Of a stretch of DNA of 64,000 nucleotides, positions 54,101 to 63,637 are shown one piece after another. The notes below the pieces were generated by a model. The model was given only the letters and a program-made list of their open reading frames with translations, searched no databases and was not told the origin of the DNA. Source of the stretch: Parabacteroides gordonii MS-1 = DSM 23371 (GTDB lineage Bacteria > Bacteroidota > Bacteroidia > Bacteroidales > Tannerellaceae); the NCBI RefSeq assembly GCF_000969825.1, contig NZ_KQ033919.1:486030-550029 (forward strand). Direction: 5' to 3'. A program made the position numbers and the translations under genes. Position 1 is the stretch's first letter. The number at the start of each line of letters is the position of its first letter.

Positions 54101-55151
54101 TTATCGGGGCGGCGTAGTTCACACCACCATAATAAGTGCCGACCCATACACCACCTTCCCGGTCTTTGTAGATAGGATAGATGAATTTATTCGAGAGGCT
54201 GCTGTTCTTTAATTCGGTAGCTGTCATGACTTCGGCTTTTCCTGTTTTTGTGTCGAAGTAAGCGAGTCCGTCGTCTGAGCCGATCAAGAGGATGCCTGGT
54301 TGATACTCGGCTATATAATGGACATGAGAAATGCCGTTTGGTGTTCCCGGAGCCAGATACGATTGCATTTGCAAGCTTTTTTTATTGAGCCGGCAAATGC
54401 CGTGATTCCAGGTTCCTATCCATAGGTTATTCTCGTCGCCATCTTCGATTGCATAGATTCGCAGGTCACACGGTTCCCCGTTCCTCTTTGTTATCTGGTA
54501 AGTAATGAACCGGTCGTGATCCCGGTCATAGCAGCTTATAGCTCCTTTGTTTTGTTGCGGGGCAACCCATATCGATCCTTGATTGTCGATATGTAAATAG
54601 AATATTGTATTTGAATTCAGCGTATTATCATCACCCGGGACAGATATATATTGCTTCAGTTGCTGTGTTTGTTTGTTATAACAGAATACACCTTGTCCTA
54701 ATGTGGCAAACCAGATATCTCCGTCGGATGCTTCTGCGATAGCTGTGATATTACTCTTGATATTGACCCCTTCGTCTGTTTGGACTGCAAAATACTTGAA
54801 TTGTTCGAGTTCGGGGTTGTAGATATAAAGTCCTTCATCCGTACCTACCCAGAATGTTTTATCAGAATCTTCCAATAAGGAATAAATATAGTTGTTGCCG
54901 ATAGAAGTGGAGTCTCCGACAATGTTTTTGAATATCTTAAAATTATAACCGTCAAATCTGTTCAGCCCGTTTTCCGTACCAAACCACATAAATCCCTGGC
55001 TATCCTGCGTGATACTGCGGACTGTATTGGAAGACAATCCGTTCTCAACCTCATAATGGATGAACCTGAATTGTTCCGCATAAATCCATTGGCAGGATAA
55101 CAGGAAAACAATGATAATATTAATATATCGGACTTTAGATAGTGCTTTCAT
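51105..55151 (-). CDS. Hybrid two-component system regulator (HTCS)
   Basis: 1348 aa, one-protein sensor and regulator in the inner membrane. Signal peptide (about 1-25), a periplasmic double beta-propeller of repeated blades (DSQGFMWFGTENGLNRFDGY type, about 30-690), Y_Y_Y domain (about 695-780), a transmembrane helix (about 785-812), HisKA with His848 (LIAHEIRTPVSLIIG), HATPase (NLLTNATKYADKK; VSDDGRGI; GTGLGLSLAKLL), receiver from about 1100 with phospho-Asp1148 (ADLIISDVMMPVMDGF), and a C-terminal AraC helix-turn-helix (about 1260-1345, GFNNPSYFSKCFQKQFG). It senses an oligosaccharide and should activate the divergent SusC/SusD genes. Confidence 0.97.
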   Translation of the reverse strand: MKALSKVRYINIIIVFLLSCQWIYAEQFRFIHYEVENGLSSNTVRSITQDSQGFMWFGTENGLNRFDGYNFKIFKNIVGDSTSIGNNYIYSLLEDSDKTFWVGTDEGLYIYNPELEQFKYFAVQTDEGVNIKSNITAIAEASDGDIWFATLGQGVFCYNKQTQQLKQYISVPGDDNTLNSNTIFYLHIDNQGSIWVAPQQNKGAISCYDRDHDRFITYQITKRNGEPCDLRIYAIEDGDENNLWIGTWNHGICRLNKKSLQMQSYLAPGTPNGISHVHYIAEYQPGILLIGSDDGLAYFDTKTGKAEVMTATELKNSSLSNKFIYPIYKDREGGVWVGTYYGGVNYAAPIKGMINGYTHSDYSNSVGGNIISCFCEDPDGNIWIGSDDGGLSYFNTQNKTFRNYLPDPSRNSLSYHNIHALFLDNDNLWIGTYSGNLNILNTRTGKFTQYPAGLSDKLPADMSSVYSIYKDKQSNIWLGTMQNIIRYDRKNDSFINAKETGTTTSCILQDTDHNVWFATLGKGVYCFKPGREEWKQYTFNPDDRNTLSTNQINSLCLDDKQQLWAGTDNGICRYDKTTGNFVRVPLSISQAAVTGIVFNQGYLWISTINGLISYCPDTGEQRIFFKSDGLQSDQYGVNAVLLASSGLLYLGTTNGFCELDTRTISLNAYIPPVVITNLQVFNKDVKIGNESLLPQSTTSIKEIELSYKYNVFSIEYVSLSYSVPAKNQYKYKLEGFDKDWNFVGNQRKATYTNLPAGKYKFHVMGSNNDGIWNEEATTVDIVIHPPFWRTTFAYFLYIISVIGLICYIIYAMKLRTEKRHKARMLQLSVEKEKELHDAKINFFTLIAHEIRTPVSLIIGPLEKIMEASSTLPATIQDALKIIDRNSQRLLSLVNQLLDFRKAEQGAFVINFSVQNIYELLLNLYDRFKPMIEQKGIVFSFGMPDKEMTAIVDPEAITKVISNLLTNATKYADKKITMTCETNNRFVVVRVSDDGRGISEQELKNIFLPFYQVAQSHKPGTGLGLSLAKLLVDAHHGRIEVESGTNQGTTFIVTIPLVQQNAVPTVAKKNNLVTACTIPDEEPYTAEDATRQSAASSIRPTLLIVEDNTDMRSFLHDSFMDTYNILLAGNGQEGLEQLKKQPADLIISDVMMPVMDGFTFAKEVKENLSYSHIPLVLLTAKTDNTSKVAGIKSGADAYIEKPFSTQVLRAQIENLLESRKKLRKKFSEMPFVPLDSVAVNKADEEFLSKMNEIIEKNISNVDFSIDLLAEQLCISRSGLFAKIKTLVEMTPNELIQLVRLKKAAELLATQKYRINEICYQVGFNNPSYFSKCFQKQFGVLPKDFMNKKN

Positions 55152-55497
55152 GTTATTATCGGAGATATACTATAGGGTACAAAGGTAGAAAATATATAGA
55201 ATATCCGGGCAGTGCAGGTAAAAATTACACTATTCCGGAACTTCAGTCAGGCAATCTGTTCATAGAAAAGCAATAGAATCTGTCCAATAAAATAACAAAA
55301 TAGTCTACTGGAATTGTCTGTGTATTGTTTATCAAGCCTTTTTGCCGATGGTCAACTTTCCGGTAAATGTATTATTCTTTCATCGTATTAAACGATTTTT
55401 GCATGATAAATGGCGAATGTACGCTTATTTTGCTGTCGTTGATTTAATAAAAATATCCGATCTGTTCAATGTTAACAACCTACTAATATATAATGAT
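55152..55497. other. 346-bp divergent regulatory region HTCS / susC
   Basis: No gene; the susC frame runs through part of it, but without a signal peptide until the ATG at 55498. It holds the HTCS promoter box, ACAAAATAGTC (55295-55305) and GTATTGTTT (55322-55330). The same 11-mer in reverse orientation (60289-60299) and GTATTGTTT (60304-60312) lie before the second susC, so they are candidate HTCS target sites. Confidence 0.45.
55180..55187 (-). promoter_or_regulatory. -7 promoter box of the HTCS gene
   Basis: TACCTTTG on the minus strand, 28 nt before the ATG at 55151. Confidence 0.6.
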
Positions 55498-58400
55498 ATG
55501 AGAAAAAGATTCCACAATCAAGGCTACAGCAAGTTCTTATTATCTGCTTGTCTTTTACTAAGTGCGAATGCCGGAAGCCATCAACTGTTTGCCAGTACAG
55601 AAAACAGTTTATTGGAAGTTTCACAGCAAAAGGGTACAACGATTACCGGAGTGATCAAGGATGCTTCAGGTATGGAATTACCGGGAGTAAATGTGGTTGA
55701 GAAAGGAACCATGAACGGAACTATGAGTGATATGGACGGAAAGTTTACGCTCACTGTATCTGATACGAAAGCAATCTTACAATTTTCTTACGTCGGTTTC
55801 CAGAGTCAGGAGCTGGCTGTCGGTAATCAAAAGTCTGTCACAGTGAAGTTGATGGAAGATTCACAACTGGTAGATGAAGTGGTGGTTATTGGTTATGGAA
55901 CACAGAAGAAAGGGGATGTGACCAGTGCTATTTCCAGTGTAAAATCAGAAAGTTTTGTGAAGGGAGCTGTTCTCGATGCCGGGCAACTGGTTCAGGGGAA
56001 AGTAGCTGGTCTGAATATATCGATGCCTTCGGGTGACCCGACCGGAAGTACCCAGATCATGTTGCGTGGTATTTCTTCTTTGAAAGGGGGAACATCTCCT
56101 CTTGTTCTGGTAGACGGTGTTCCCGGTAGCCTGAATACGGTGGCACCGGAGGATATTGAATCTATAGATGTCCTGAAAGATGGTTCTGCTACTGCTATCT
56201 ACGGTACTCGTGGAACGAACGGTGTAATTATCATCACAACGAAAACCAGCCAAAAGGAAATGCCTCCTACGATCGATTATTCGGGATATATCTCAGTCTC
56301 TAATACATTAAGAAAACCTGATTTCATGTCGGCAAGCGATTTGCGCCAGAAATGGTCGGAAGGATATGAGTTTACTGGTGCTAATAATGAAGACTTCGGG
56401 TATGATACTGATTGGTTGGATGAAATTACCCGTACCGCAGTCAGCCATGTGCATAATCTCTCTTTACGTGGTGGTAGTAAACAAACAAATTATACTGCAT
56501 CCTTGAACTACCGTAACCGTCAGGGTACATTTATCAACACGGATTTCGAATCGTTGACCGGCCGTTTCGATATCAATCATTCGATGTTCGATAATAAGAT
56601 TACAGCAAATGTATCTGCTGTTTTGAGTGAACATACAATGCCGCGTAGCTGGAATAATTATGCATATCGCCAGGCTTTGATCCATAACCCGACAGAACCT
56701 GTAAAGAATGAAGACGGAAGTTGGTTTGAACGTACCCTGTATTTTTATGATAACCCGGTAAGTTATGTAAAAGAAACTATCGGTGAAATGAAACGTAAGA
56801 ATACCCGCTTTACCGGTAGCCTGACTTATCGTCCTGTAGAAGGATTGACATTAAAAGCCATGTATGCCCGTAGAAGTACCACCACTATGGATGGCTATTA
56901 CCAAACCAAAAAGCATGTTTCCAATACAAAGAATGGTAAAAACGGATATGCCTATCGTAAAGACTCCGATTTTTCAAATAATCTGGCCGAACTTACTGCC
57001 AATTATCAGAAATCATTTGGTAAACATAATCTGAATGCATTGGTTGGATATAACTACGAAGATAATACCAATTCGAATATGGCGATCGACAACTATGACT
57101 TCCCTTCCGATATTTATTCTTATAATAAAATGGAAGCAGGAGCCGCCCTGCAAAGAGGTGAAGCGACGATGTCAAGCTATAAAGATTCCGATAAATTGAT
57201 TGGCCTGTTTGCCCGTGTGGGATATAATTATGACGATCGTTATTTGTTTATGTTCTCGATCCGTCGCGAAGGTTCTTCTAAATTCGGTGCCGATCATAAA
57301 TGGGGTAATTTCCCGGGTGTTTCTGTCGGCTGGAGAGTCAATAAGGAAAAATTTATGAAAAATTATACCTGGCTGGATAATCTGAAATTAAGAGCCGGTT
57401 TCGGTGTTACAGGTATCAATGTTGCTGATCCTTATACTTCTATCAGTAGTATAAACTATCAAGGTTCTTTTTTATATAACGGAACCTGGAAGAAAGCACT
57501 GATTACCGTTCGTAATAATAACACGGATCTTCGCTGGGAAAAAAAGCTGGAATATAATGTCGGTTTAGACTGGGATGTTTTGGAGGGACGTTTGGGTGGA
57601 ACGTTAGATTATTATACCCGTATTACGAAAGATGCAGTCTGGGATTATAGCGTACCTGTTCCTCCTTATTTGTACGGAACGATATTGGCTAACGCCGGAG
57701 AATTGAAAAATAATGGTTTTGAAATGCTGGTACATGCTACTCCGGTTCAGACAAAAGATTTTCAATGGAGTACAAATGTGTCTTATTCCACCAATAACAA
57801 TAAAGTGGTGTCTATCCAAAACGATAAGTTCCAGATGACGAATGATTATTTTTATACCGGATATGTAGGAGAACCCATACAGACTACTTCGCATATTGTA
57901 AAGGTCGGTTTGCCCGTAGGAACATTCTATGGTTTGAAATCGATCGATATCACAGACGATGGCTTATGGATTGTCGATGGCTTCAACAATGAAACTCAAA
58001 AATGGGAACCGATGAGAGCCGACGAAACCGATGCAAACAGCTGGCAGGTATTAGGAAACGGTATTCCCAAACATTATCTGAACTGGAACAATACGATCAA
58101 TTATAAAGGTTTCGACCTGGGTATCAATATGCGTGGTGCATTTGGTTTCGAGATATTGAACTATCAGCGTATGTATTATGAAAATGCCAAGTCGTCCATC
58201 CAGTACAACCGCCTGAATTCAGCCTTCGATCCGGTATATGGAAAGAGCCCGGTTAAAGATGACCAGCGTTATGTCAGCCATTATATAGAGAATGGTAATT
58301 ACTGGAAGATCGACAATGTTACATTAGGTTATACATTCAATCTGGGCAAACAAAACATCATCAAGAACCTGAGAATTTACGCTTCTGTATTGAACCTGGC

Positions 58401-58542
58401 AACTATTACCGGTTATAAAGGCATAGACCCTGAAGTACCGTTGAGCTCAAACGATTACGGTCTGCTCGATGCAGGTACGGATAACCGCGATAAATATCCA
58501 ACCGTGAGAAGCTATACTTTCGGTGTTAACGTAACATTCTAA
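55498..58542 (+). CDS. SusC/RagA TonB-dependent transporter
   Basis: 1014 aa from the ATG at 55498, where the signal-peptide region MRKRFHNQGYSKFLLSACLL begins; the upstream open codons are judged non-coding. Carboxypeptidase-regulatory-like domain (about 45-125, ITGVIKDASGMELPGVNVVE), box DEVVVIGYGTQKKGDVTSA, plug (VLKDGSATAIYGTRGTNGVIIIT) and barrel ending FGVNVTF. No STN domain, consistent with HTCS rather than FecR control. Confidence 0.95.
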   Translation: MRKRFHNQGYSKFLLSACLLLSANAGSHQLFASTENSLLEVSQQKGTTITGVIKDASGMELPGVNVVEKGTMNGTMSDMDGKFTLTVSDTKAILQFSYVGFQSQELAVGNQKSVTVKLMEDSQLVDEVVVIGYGTQKKGDVTSAISSVKSESFVKGAVLDAGQLVQGKVAGLNISMPSGDPTGSTQIMLRGISSLKGGTSPLVLVDGVPGSLNTVAPEDIESIDVLKDGSATAIYGTRGTNGVIIITTKTSQKEMPPTIDYSGYISVSNTLRKPDFMSASDLRQKWSEGYEFTGANNEDFGYDTDWLDEITRTAVSHVHNLSLRGGSKQTNYTASLNYRNRQGTFINTDFESLTGRFDINHSMFDNKITANVSAVLSEHTMPRSWNNYAYRQALIHNPTEPVKNEDGSWFERTLYFYDNPVSYVKETIGEMKRKNTRFTGSLTYRPVEGLTLKAMYARRSTTTMDGYYQTKKHVSNTKNGKNGYAYRKDSDFSNNLAELTANYQKSFGKHNLNALVGYNYEDNTNSNMAIDNYDFPSDIYSYNKMEAGAALQRGEATMSSYKDSDKLIGLFARVGYNYDDRYLFMFSIRREGSSKFGADHKWGNFPGVSVGWRVNKEKFMKNYTWLDNLKLRAGFGVTGINVADPYTSISSINYQGSFLYNGTWKKALITVRNNNTDLRWEKKLEYNVGLDWDVLEGRLGGTLDYYTRITKDAVWDYSVPVPPYLYGTILANAGELKNNGFEMLVHATPVQTKDFQWSTNVSYSTNNNKVVSIQNDKFQMTNDYFYTGYVGEPIQTTSHIVKVGLPVGTFYGLKSIDITDDGLWIVDGFNNETQKWEPMRADETDANSWQVLGNGIPKHYLNWNNTINYKGFDLGINMRGAFGFEILNYQRMYYENAKSSIQYNRLNSAFDPVYGKSPVKDDQRYVSHYIENGNYWKIDNVTLGYTFNLGKQNIIKNLRIYASVLNLATITGYKGIDPEVPLSSNDYGLLDAGTDNRDKYPTVRSYTFGVNVTF

Positions 58543-58551
58543 TCACACAAA

Positions 58552-60156
58552 ATGCATTTGATCATGAAAAGATATAAATATGGCATATATGCCCTTTGCT
58601 TAGGTTCCATGTTAACCTTGAATGGTTGTTTTAATCTGGATGAAGAAACTTATTCTGAAATTACAGAAGATGTCTATGTCCCTTCAACAGAAGATGAAGT
58701 GCCTGTATTGGCAACCGCTTATACGCCTCTCCGTTTTATTATGGATTGGTATGGATATTTTGATTTACAGGAAGAATCGGGTGATGTGATTGTTACACCC
58801 ACCCGTCCGAACGGTTGGGATGACGGTGGTGTCTATAAAAGGATGCATCTGCATACCTGGACTAATCAGCAGGGGCAACCGCAAACTACCTGGGAGAATT
58901 GTTTTAATGGAATTAATAATGCAAATAAGATACTGTTTAGAGCAGATGAAGGTTTCTTTGTCCCGGAGCGGAAGGATGCGATAGTTGCTGAAGTCAGGGC
59001 AATCCGCGCTTTGTGGTATGCAATTCTTTGCGACTCTCATGGGAATGTTCCTATACAAACCAGTTTCTCGACGGATATTCCAAAACAATCTACCCGAAAG
59101 GAGGTATTTGATTTTATTATCAAAGAGTTGACGGAAGTGCTGCCGACCTTGTCAGAGGATGTGAATAAGTCTACTTACGGGCGTCTGACCCAGTGGGGAG
59201 CTCGTTGTCTGTTAGCCCGTATGTATCTGAATGCGGAAGTATATACCGGTACTCCGGCGTGGGACAAGGCTTTGGAACAATGTAATAAGATCATTGAATC
59301 CAACAAATTTGTTCTGGAAGATAATTATAAAGATAACTTCAAGACGGATAATGAAAATAGCGGCGAAGCCATCTTTGCCATCCCTTATGATGCTATCTTT
59401 AATATGGGAACCAATAATGGCCCGGTGTTCGGAATGCATATGAAGTGGTTAGCTTCGGAAAGTAATCAGGTATACGATATGTTGGCTCAACCCTGGAATG
59501 GCAGCGGAGCCAACCCTCAATTCATTAATAGTTATGATCCTGACGACCAGCGTATGCAGGATACCTGGTTACAAGGGCCGCAGAAAAATTCAGCCGGTGA
59601 AACCATCTTTGAATATACCAATAAACTACCTAGTTTATATAAATCGGAAGCATACGATGGTTATCGTGTAGGGAAGTATGAGATTGCCTATGGCGCTAAG
59701 TCTGCTCTGAGTAATGACTTTCCTTACTTCCGCTATGCAGAAGTCTTATTAATGAAAGCGGAATGTTTGCTTCGACTGGGACAGGACGAACAAGAGGCAG
59801 CCAATCTGGTCACTCAGATCCGTGAACGTAGTTTTAAGAATAATCCGGAGAAAGCCCGTGTAACAGTGGAAGAGCTGAAAGCAGATACGAAGATCCAATA
59901 TGGTATCCTGGATGAAAACGGCAATATCACAGATCCGGGAGATCGTACTCCTGTCGAATTAGGCGGTTTGTACGATGAGTGGGGATGGGAGTTCGCCGCA
60001 GAAGCCAGACGTCGCACAGATATGATCCGCTTCGGTACATTCCAGACAAAGAGTTGGTTCAATCATAAACCGGTCGGTAATCATGCTATTTTGTTCCCGA
60101 TCCACTTGGATGATCTGAATACAAATACGAATTTGAAACAGAATCCGGGGTATTAG
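58552..60156 (+). CDS. SusD/RagB family glycan-binding lipoprotein
   Basis: 534 aa (530 if the second ATG at 58564, MKRYKYG, is used, which fits the signal peptide better). Lipobox LTLNGCFNLDEETYS with Cys near 27. SusD motifs: AEVRAIRALWYAILCDSHGN, WGARCLLARMYLNAEVY, YFRYAEVLLMKAECLLRLG, and the ending LNTNTNLKQNPGY. Pairs with the SusC 9 bp upstream. Confidence 0.95.
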   Translation: MHLIMKRYKYGIYALCLGSMLTLNGCFNLDEETYSEITEDVYVPSTEDEVPVLATAYTPLRFIMDWYGYFDLQEESGDVIVTPTRPNGWDDGGVYKRMHLHTWTNQQGQPQTTWENCFNGINNANKILFRADEGFFVPERKDAIVAEVRAIRALWYAILCDSHGNVPIQTSFSTDIPKQSTRKEVFDFIIKELTEVLPTLSEDVNKSTYGRLTQWGARCLLARMYLNAEVYTGTPAWDKALEQCNKIIESNKFVLEDNYKDNFKTDNENSGEAIFAIPYDAIFNMGTNNGPVFGMHMKWLASESNQVYDMLAQPWNGSGANPQFINSYDPDDQRMQDTWLQGPQKNSAGETIFEYTNKLPSLYKSEAYDGYRVGKYEIAYGAKSALSNDFPYFRYAEVLLMKAECLLRLGQDEQEAANLVTQIRERSFKNNPEKARVTVEELKADTKIQYGILDENGNITDPGDRTPVELGGLYDEWGWEFAAEARRRTDMIRFGTFQTKSWFNHKPVGNHAILFPIHLDDLNTNTNLKQNPGY

Positions 60157-60390
60157 AATCAATCATTTATTTAAGGGTCTTTGTGAAATGTAATTTTTAT
60201 CCATATAAATAGAAAAATAATTCAAGTATTGGTCTGAATCGTTTGATTATTAATGCTTGATGTCTTGCGAGTAAAGATGGCCGAATTGGACTATTTTGTG
60301 ATCGTATTGTTTGATTCTTTTATAATAAATGTTACATATCCTTTTCCTTTGTATATAGCAAACGGATTATAAATCTAATAATCTATTAGT

Positions 60391-63300
60391 ATGAAAAAAG
60401 TAAAAGAAAACAAATTGAAGAATTTGTATCCTGTGGAGGGCATTAATTGCTTAAGTAAGAACAGGACAATGTTGCTGGCAATAGGACTGTTAGGCCTATC
60501 TCCGGTATTTGCTGTAGCACGTGCTACAGCATCAGATGTGTCACATCTGATGAATGATCGTATACCAGTTGTGGATATTGTACAACAAGACAGGAAGATA
60601 ACCGGAACTGTCAACGATCAGCAAGGTATTTCAGTGCCGGGGGCAGCTGTACAGGTAAAGGGTACAACAATAGGTACGGTAACTGATATCGATGGTAAGT
60701 TCGAACTGGAAGTACCGTCGGGTGCCGTTTTGGTAGTTTCATATATAGGTATGCAACCACAGGAAATTACAGTTGGAAATAAAACTGTATTCAATGTGGT
60801 CTTATCAGAAAGTAATATAGGTTTGGATGAAGTGGTGGTTGTTGGATACGGAACACAAAAAAAGGCGACATTGACCGGTTCTATCTCTTCTGTCGGCGGG
60901 GAAGAATTAAAGAAGGTGGCGGCTGTCAACCTGAGTAATACCCTGGCTGGTAAAACAGCTGGTGTAATTGCTAACACTCGTTCTGGTGAACCGGGAGAAG
61001 ATGGAGCGACCATTCAGATCCGTGGTCAGGGAACATTTGGCAGTACCAGCCCACTGATTGTAGTTGACGGTATTGCCGATCGTAGCTTCAGCCGTTTGAA
61101 TGCGGAAGATATCGAATCGATTTCTATTTTGAAAGATGCTTCTGCTGCTATTTATGGTTCACGTGCCGCGAACGGTGTTATCCTGGTTACAACCAAACGT
61201 GGTAAAGAAGGAAAGACCACTCTCTCTTATAGCGGACGTGTAGGTTTTTCACAGCCTACACGGGTTCCGGAAATGTTGAACTCTTATCAGTATATGACCT
61301 ACGTTAATGAGTACCAGACAGGTCACGGACTGGAAACTACTTTCAAGGAAAATCAAATAAATTGGGCACAGAATGGCGAAAACCCCTATCAGTATCCGAG
61401 TACGAACTGGTGGGATACGGTATCTAAAAACTGGGCTACGCAAACGGAACACAGTGTGTCGGTGAACGGTGGTAATGATAAAATTTCTTTTTATACTTCT
61501 GCACAGTATATGTGGCAGGATGCTATCTATAAGAAGGCTGCTCAGGATTATGGCCAGTATCAGTTAACTTCCAATATCGATGCAAAGGTCGGTAAATATA
61601 TAAAAGTCGGATTAGATATTCAGGGACGTCAGGAAAAACGTACACGCGGCGTGTTCTCGACAAACTACTTATTTGATTTCCTGATGAAGTGCAAGCCGAT
61701 TTACGGAGCTTATTCTCCTGATGGTCAGTATCCGCTGGTCGGCATGGAATATGCATCGACAAACCCGGCTGTCATGGTAACGAAAGATCCGGGTGAAACT
61801 AAATATACATACAATTATCTGAATCTAAAGCCTATCATACGTGTCGATATGGATTTTATCACGAAGGGCTTGTATTTTGAAGGGTATGCAGCTATGGACT
61901 TTATGTTCCGTAATGGTAAGACACTTAACCATCCGTATGACGTGTACAAATATGTTTCTTCCGGACGGGAAAATGAAGGTGTATGGGGAGAATATGAAAA
62001 TCAGCGTGATCAAACCGGAGCGATCAGTGTAAATCAATGGTCTGACAATTCTACCCGTATAACATTGAATGCCCGCTTAGGGTATAGCCGTACATTCAAT
62101 GAGGATCATAAAGTAGATGCTTTTGTCGCTTACGAACAAAGTAAGTATGATTTTAGCAGTTTGGGGGCTTATCGTACGAACTACCTTTCGACAGAAATTC
62201 CTGAAATCAATGCCGGTAGCGATGATCCGGAAGACCAGTCCAACAGCGGTTATTCCACAAAGACAGCCCGTCAGAATATTTTCGGACGTGTCAACTATGG
62301 CTATAAGGATAAATATCTGGCAGAAGTAACGCTGCGTTACGATGGCTCCATGAACTTTGCACCAGGGCATCGTTGGGGATTATTTCCCGGTTTCTCTGCG
62401 GGATGGGTCATGTCGGAAGAAGCCTTTTGGGAAAATTTAAAACCGACTGTCAATTTCTTCAAACTGAAAGGTTCCTGGGGTAAAATGGGTAATGATGATA
62501 TTACGGCTTTCCAATATCTGTCCCAGTATTTATTTAATGAAAGTAGTATACAGTTCGGTTCACAAAATAAAGGTCTGTATCTTTCCCGTACTGCGAACCC
62601 TCTGGTTACCTGGGAAACGGCACGTACTACTAACTTAGGTTTCTCTTCTCAATTCTTAAATGGTAAGTTTAGTTTGGATGTAGATTATTTCTTTTCTAAA
62701 CGTAGTGATATTTTGATTACCCGTAATGCGTCTATCCCATTGTATTCCGGATTGAAATTGCCGGCTGAAAATATAGGTAAGATGAATAATAAAGGTATTG
62801 AGTTCATTGCTTCTTATCAGGATCGAAATGATGAATTTTCCTGGGGGGTAACCGGAAACTTTACATTTGCTAAAAATGAAGTGGTTTACTCCGATGAAGC
62901 AACAAATAAAGTCGAATGGCGGAGGGTGACAGGCCGTGCTTACGGAGGATTGGAGCTCTACAATGCATTGGGTATCTACCAGACACAGGAACAGATCGAT
63001 AATTCCCCTCATTTGGCAGGAACTCAGGTTGGCGATTTGCAGTATGAAGATTTTAATAATGATGGTCAGATAACAGCAGATGATATGAGATATTATGATA
63101 ATTATTCTGCTGTACCTAAAATTATTTATGGTTTCACTTTAAACGGAGGTTGGAAAGGACTGGATGTGAATGTCTTTTTCCAGGGACAAGCTATGGCTCA
63201 TCAGTTGATTACACCGACCATGAATATGTTGACAGATTTTTATGAAGGACGTTGGATTGCAACCAATAGCGCAGAGGAAAATGCCGCAGCCCGCTGGCCG

Positions 63301-63624
63301 CGTGCTTGTATCAATGACTCGGGTTATATGGATGATGTCAACGGAGTATCTTCTACCTGGTGGCTGAGGAATGCTGCATTCCTGCGTTTAAAATCAATTG
63401 AAATAGGATATACGTTACCTAAGACTCTTTTACAGAACGTAGGTATTGAACGGGCACGTGTTTATCTGAATGCAAATAATCTGTTTACATTAGATCACAT
63501 TAAGGTTTCGGATCCGGAAGTGGCAAGTTATTATAACGACGATGGCTATTTGGTTTCTTCCGGTGGTATTTTGGGTTATCCGTTGCAACGGACAATCAAT
63601 TTTGGAGTCAATGTAACCTTTTAA
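60391..63624 (+). CDS. SusC/RagA TonB-dependent transporter
   Basis: 1077 aa. Signal peptide with cleavage near residues 41-47, carboxypeptidase-regulatory-like domain (about 70-150, ITGTVNDQQGISVPGAAVQV), box DEVVVVGYGTQKKATLTGS, plug (ILKDASAAIYGSRAANGVILVT, given in essence) and barrel ending FGVNVTF. No STN domain. Codons 41-54 contain two adjacent perfect palindromes (60511-60551). Second pair of the HTCS locus. Confidence 0.95.
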   Translation: MKKVKENKLKNLYPVEGINCLSKNRTMLLAIGLLGLSPVFAVARATASDVSHLMNDRIPVVDIVQQDRKITGTVNDQQGISVPGAAVQVKGTTIGTVTDIDGKFELEVPSGAVLVVSYIGMQPQEITVGNKTVFNVVLSESNIGLDEVVVVGYGTQKKATLTGSISSVGGEELKKVAAVNLSNTLAGKTAGVIANTRSGEPGEDGATIQIRGQGTFGSTSPLIVVDGIADRSFSRLNAEDIESISILKDASAAIYGSRAANGVILVTTKRGKEGKTTLSYSGRVGFSQPTRVPEMLNSYQYMTYVNEYQTGHGLETTFKENQINWAQNGENPYQYPSTNWWDTVSKNWATQTEHSVSVNGGNDKISFYTSAQYMWQDAIYKKAAQDYGQYQLTSNIDAKVGKYIKVGLDIQGRQEKRTRGVFSTNYLFDFLMKCKPIYGAYSPDGQYPLVGMEYASTNPAVMVTKDPGETKYTYNYLNLKPIIRVDMDFITKGLYFEGYAAMDFMFRNGKTLNHPYDVYKYVSSGRENEGVWGEYENQRDQTGAISVNQWSDNSTRITLNARLGYSRTFNEDHKVDAFVAYEQSKYDFSSLGAYRTNYLSTEIPEINAGSDDPEDQSNSGYSTKTARQNIFGRVNYGYKDKYLAEVTLRYDGSMNFAPGHRWGLFPGFSAGWVMSEEAFWENLKPTVNFFKLKGSWGKMGNDDITAFQYLSQYLFNESSIQFGSQNKGLYLSRTANPLVTWETARTTNLGFSSQFLNGKFSLDVDYFFSKRSDILITRNASIPLYSGLKLPAENIGKMNNKGIEFIASYQDRNDEFSWGVTGNFTFAKNEVVYSDEATNKVEWRRVTGRAYGGLELYNALGIYQTQEQIDNSPHLAGTQVGDLQYEDFNNDGQITADDMRYYDNYSAVPKIIYGFTLNGGWKGLDVNVFFQGQAMAHQLITPTMNMLTDFYEGRWIATNSAEENAAARWPRACINDSGYMDDVNGVSSTWWLRNAAFLRLKSIEIGYTLPKTLLQNVGIERARVYLNANNLFTLDHIKVSDPEVASYYNDDGYLVSSGGILGYPLQRTINFGVNVTF
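60511..60551. repeat. Two back-to-back perfect palindromes inside susC
   Basis: GCTGTAGCACGTGCTACAGC (60511-60530) is a perfect 20-bp palindrome. It is followed without a gap by a 21-bp one: ATCAGATGTG, one central T, CACATCTGAT (60531-60551). In mRNA they would form two adjacent 8-10-bp hairpins about 120 nt after the start codon. They encode AVARATASDVSHLM at the end of the signal peptide. Confidence 0.9.
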
Positions 63625-63637
63625 TTAATTAGAGATT

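Noticed and set aside
55342-55497. Longer N-terminus of the SusC at 55498
   Set aside because: The 52 extra codons precede the signal peptide and lie in the regulatory region; the ATG at 55498 starts a normal SusC signal sequence.
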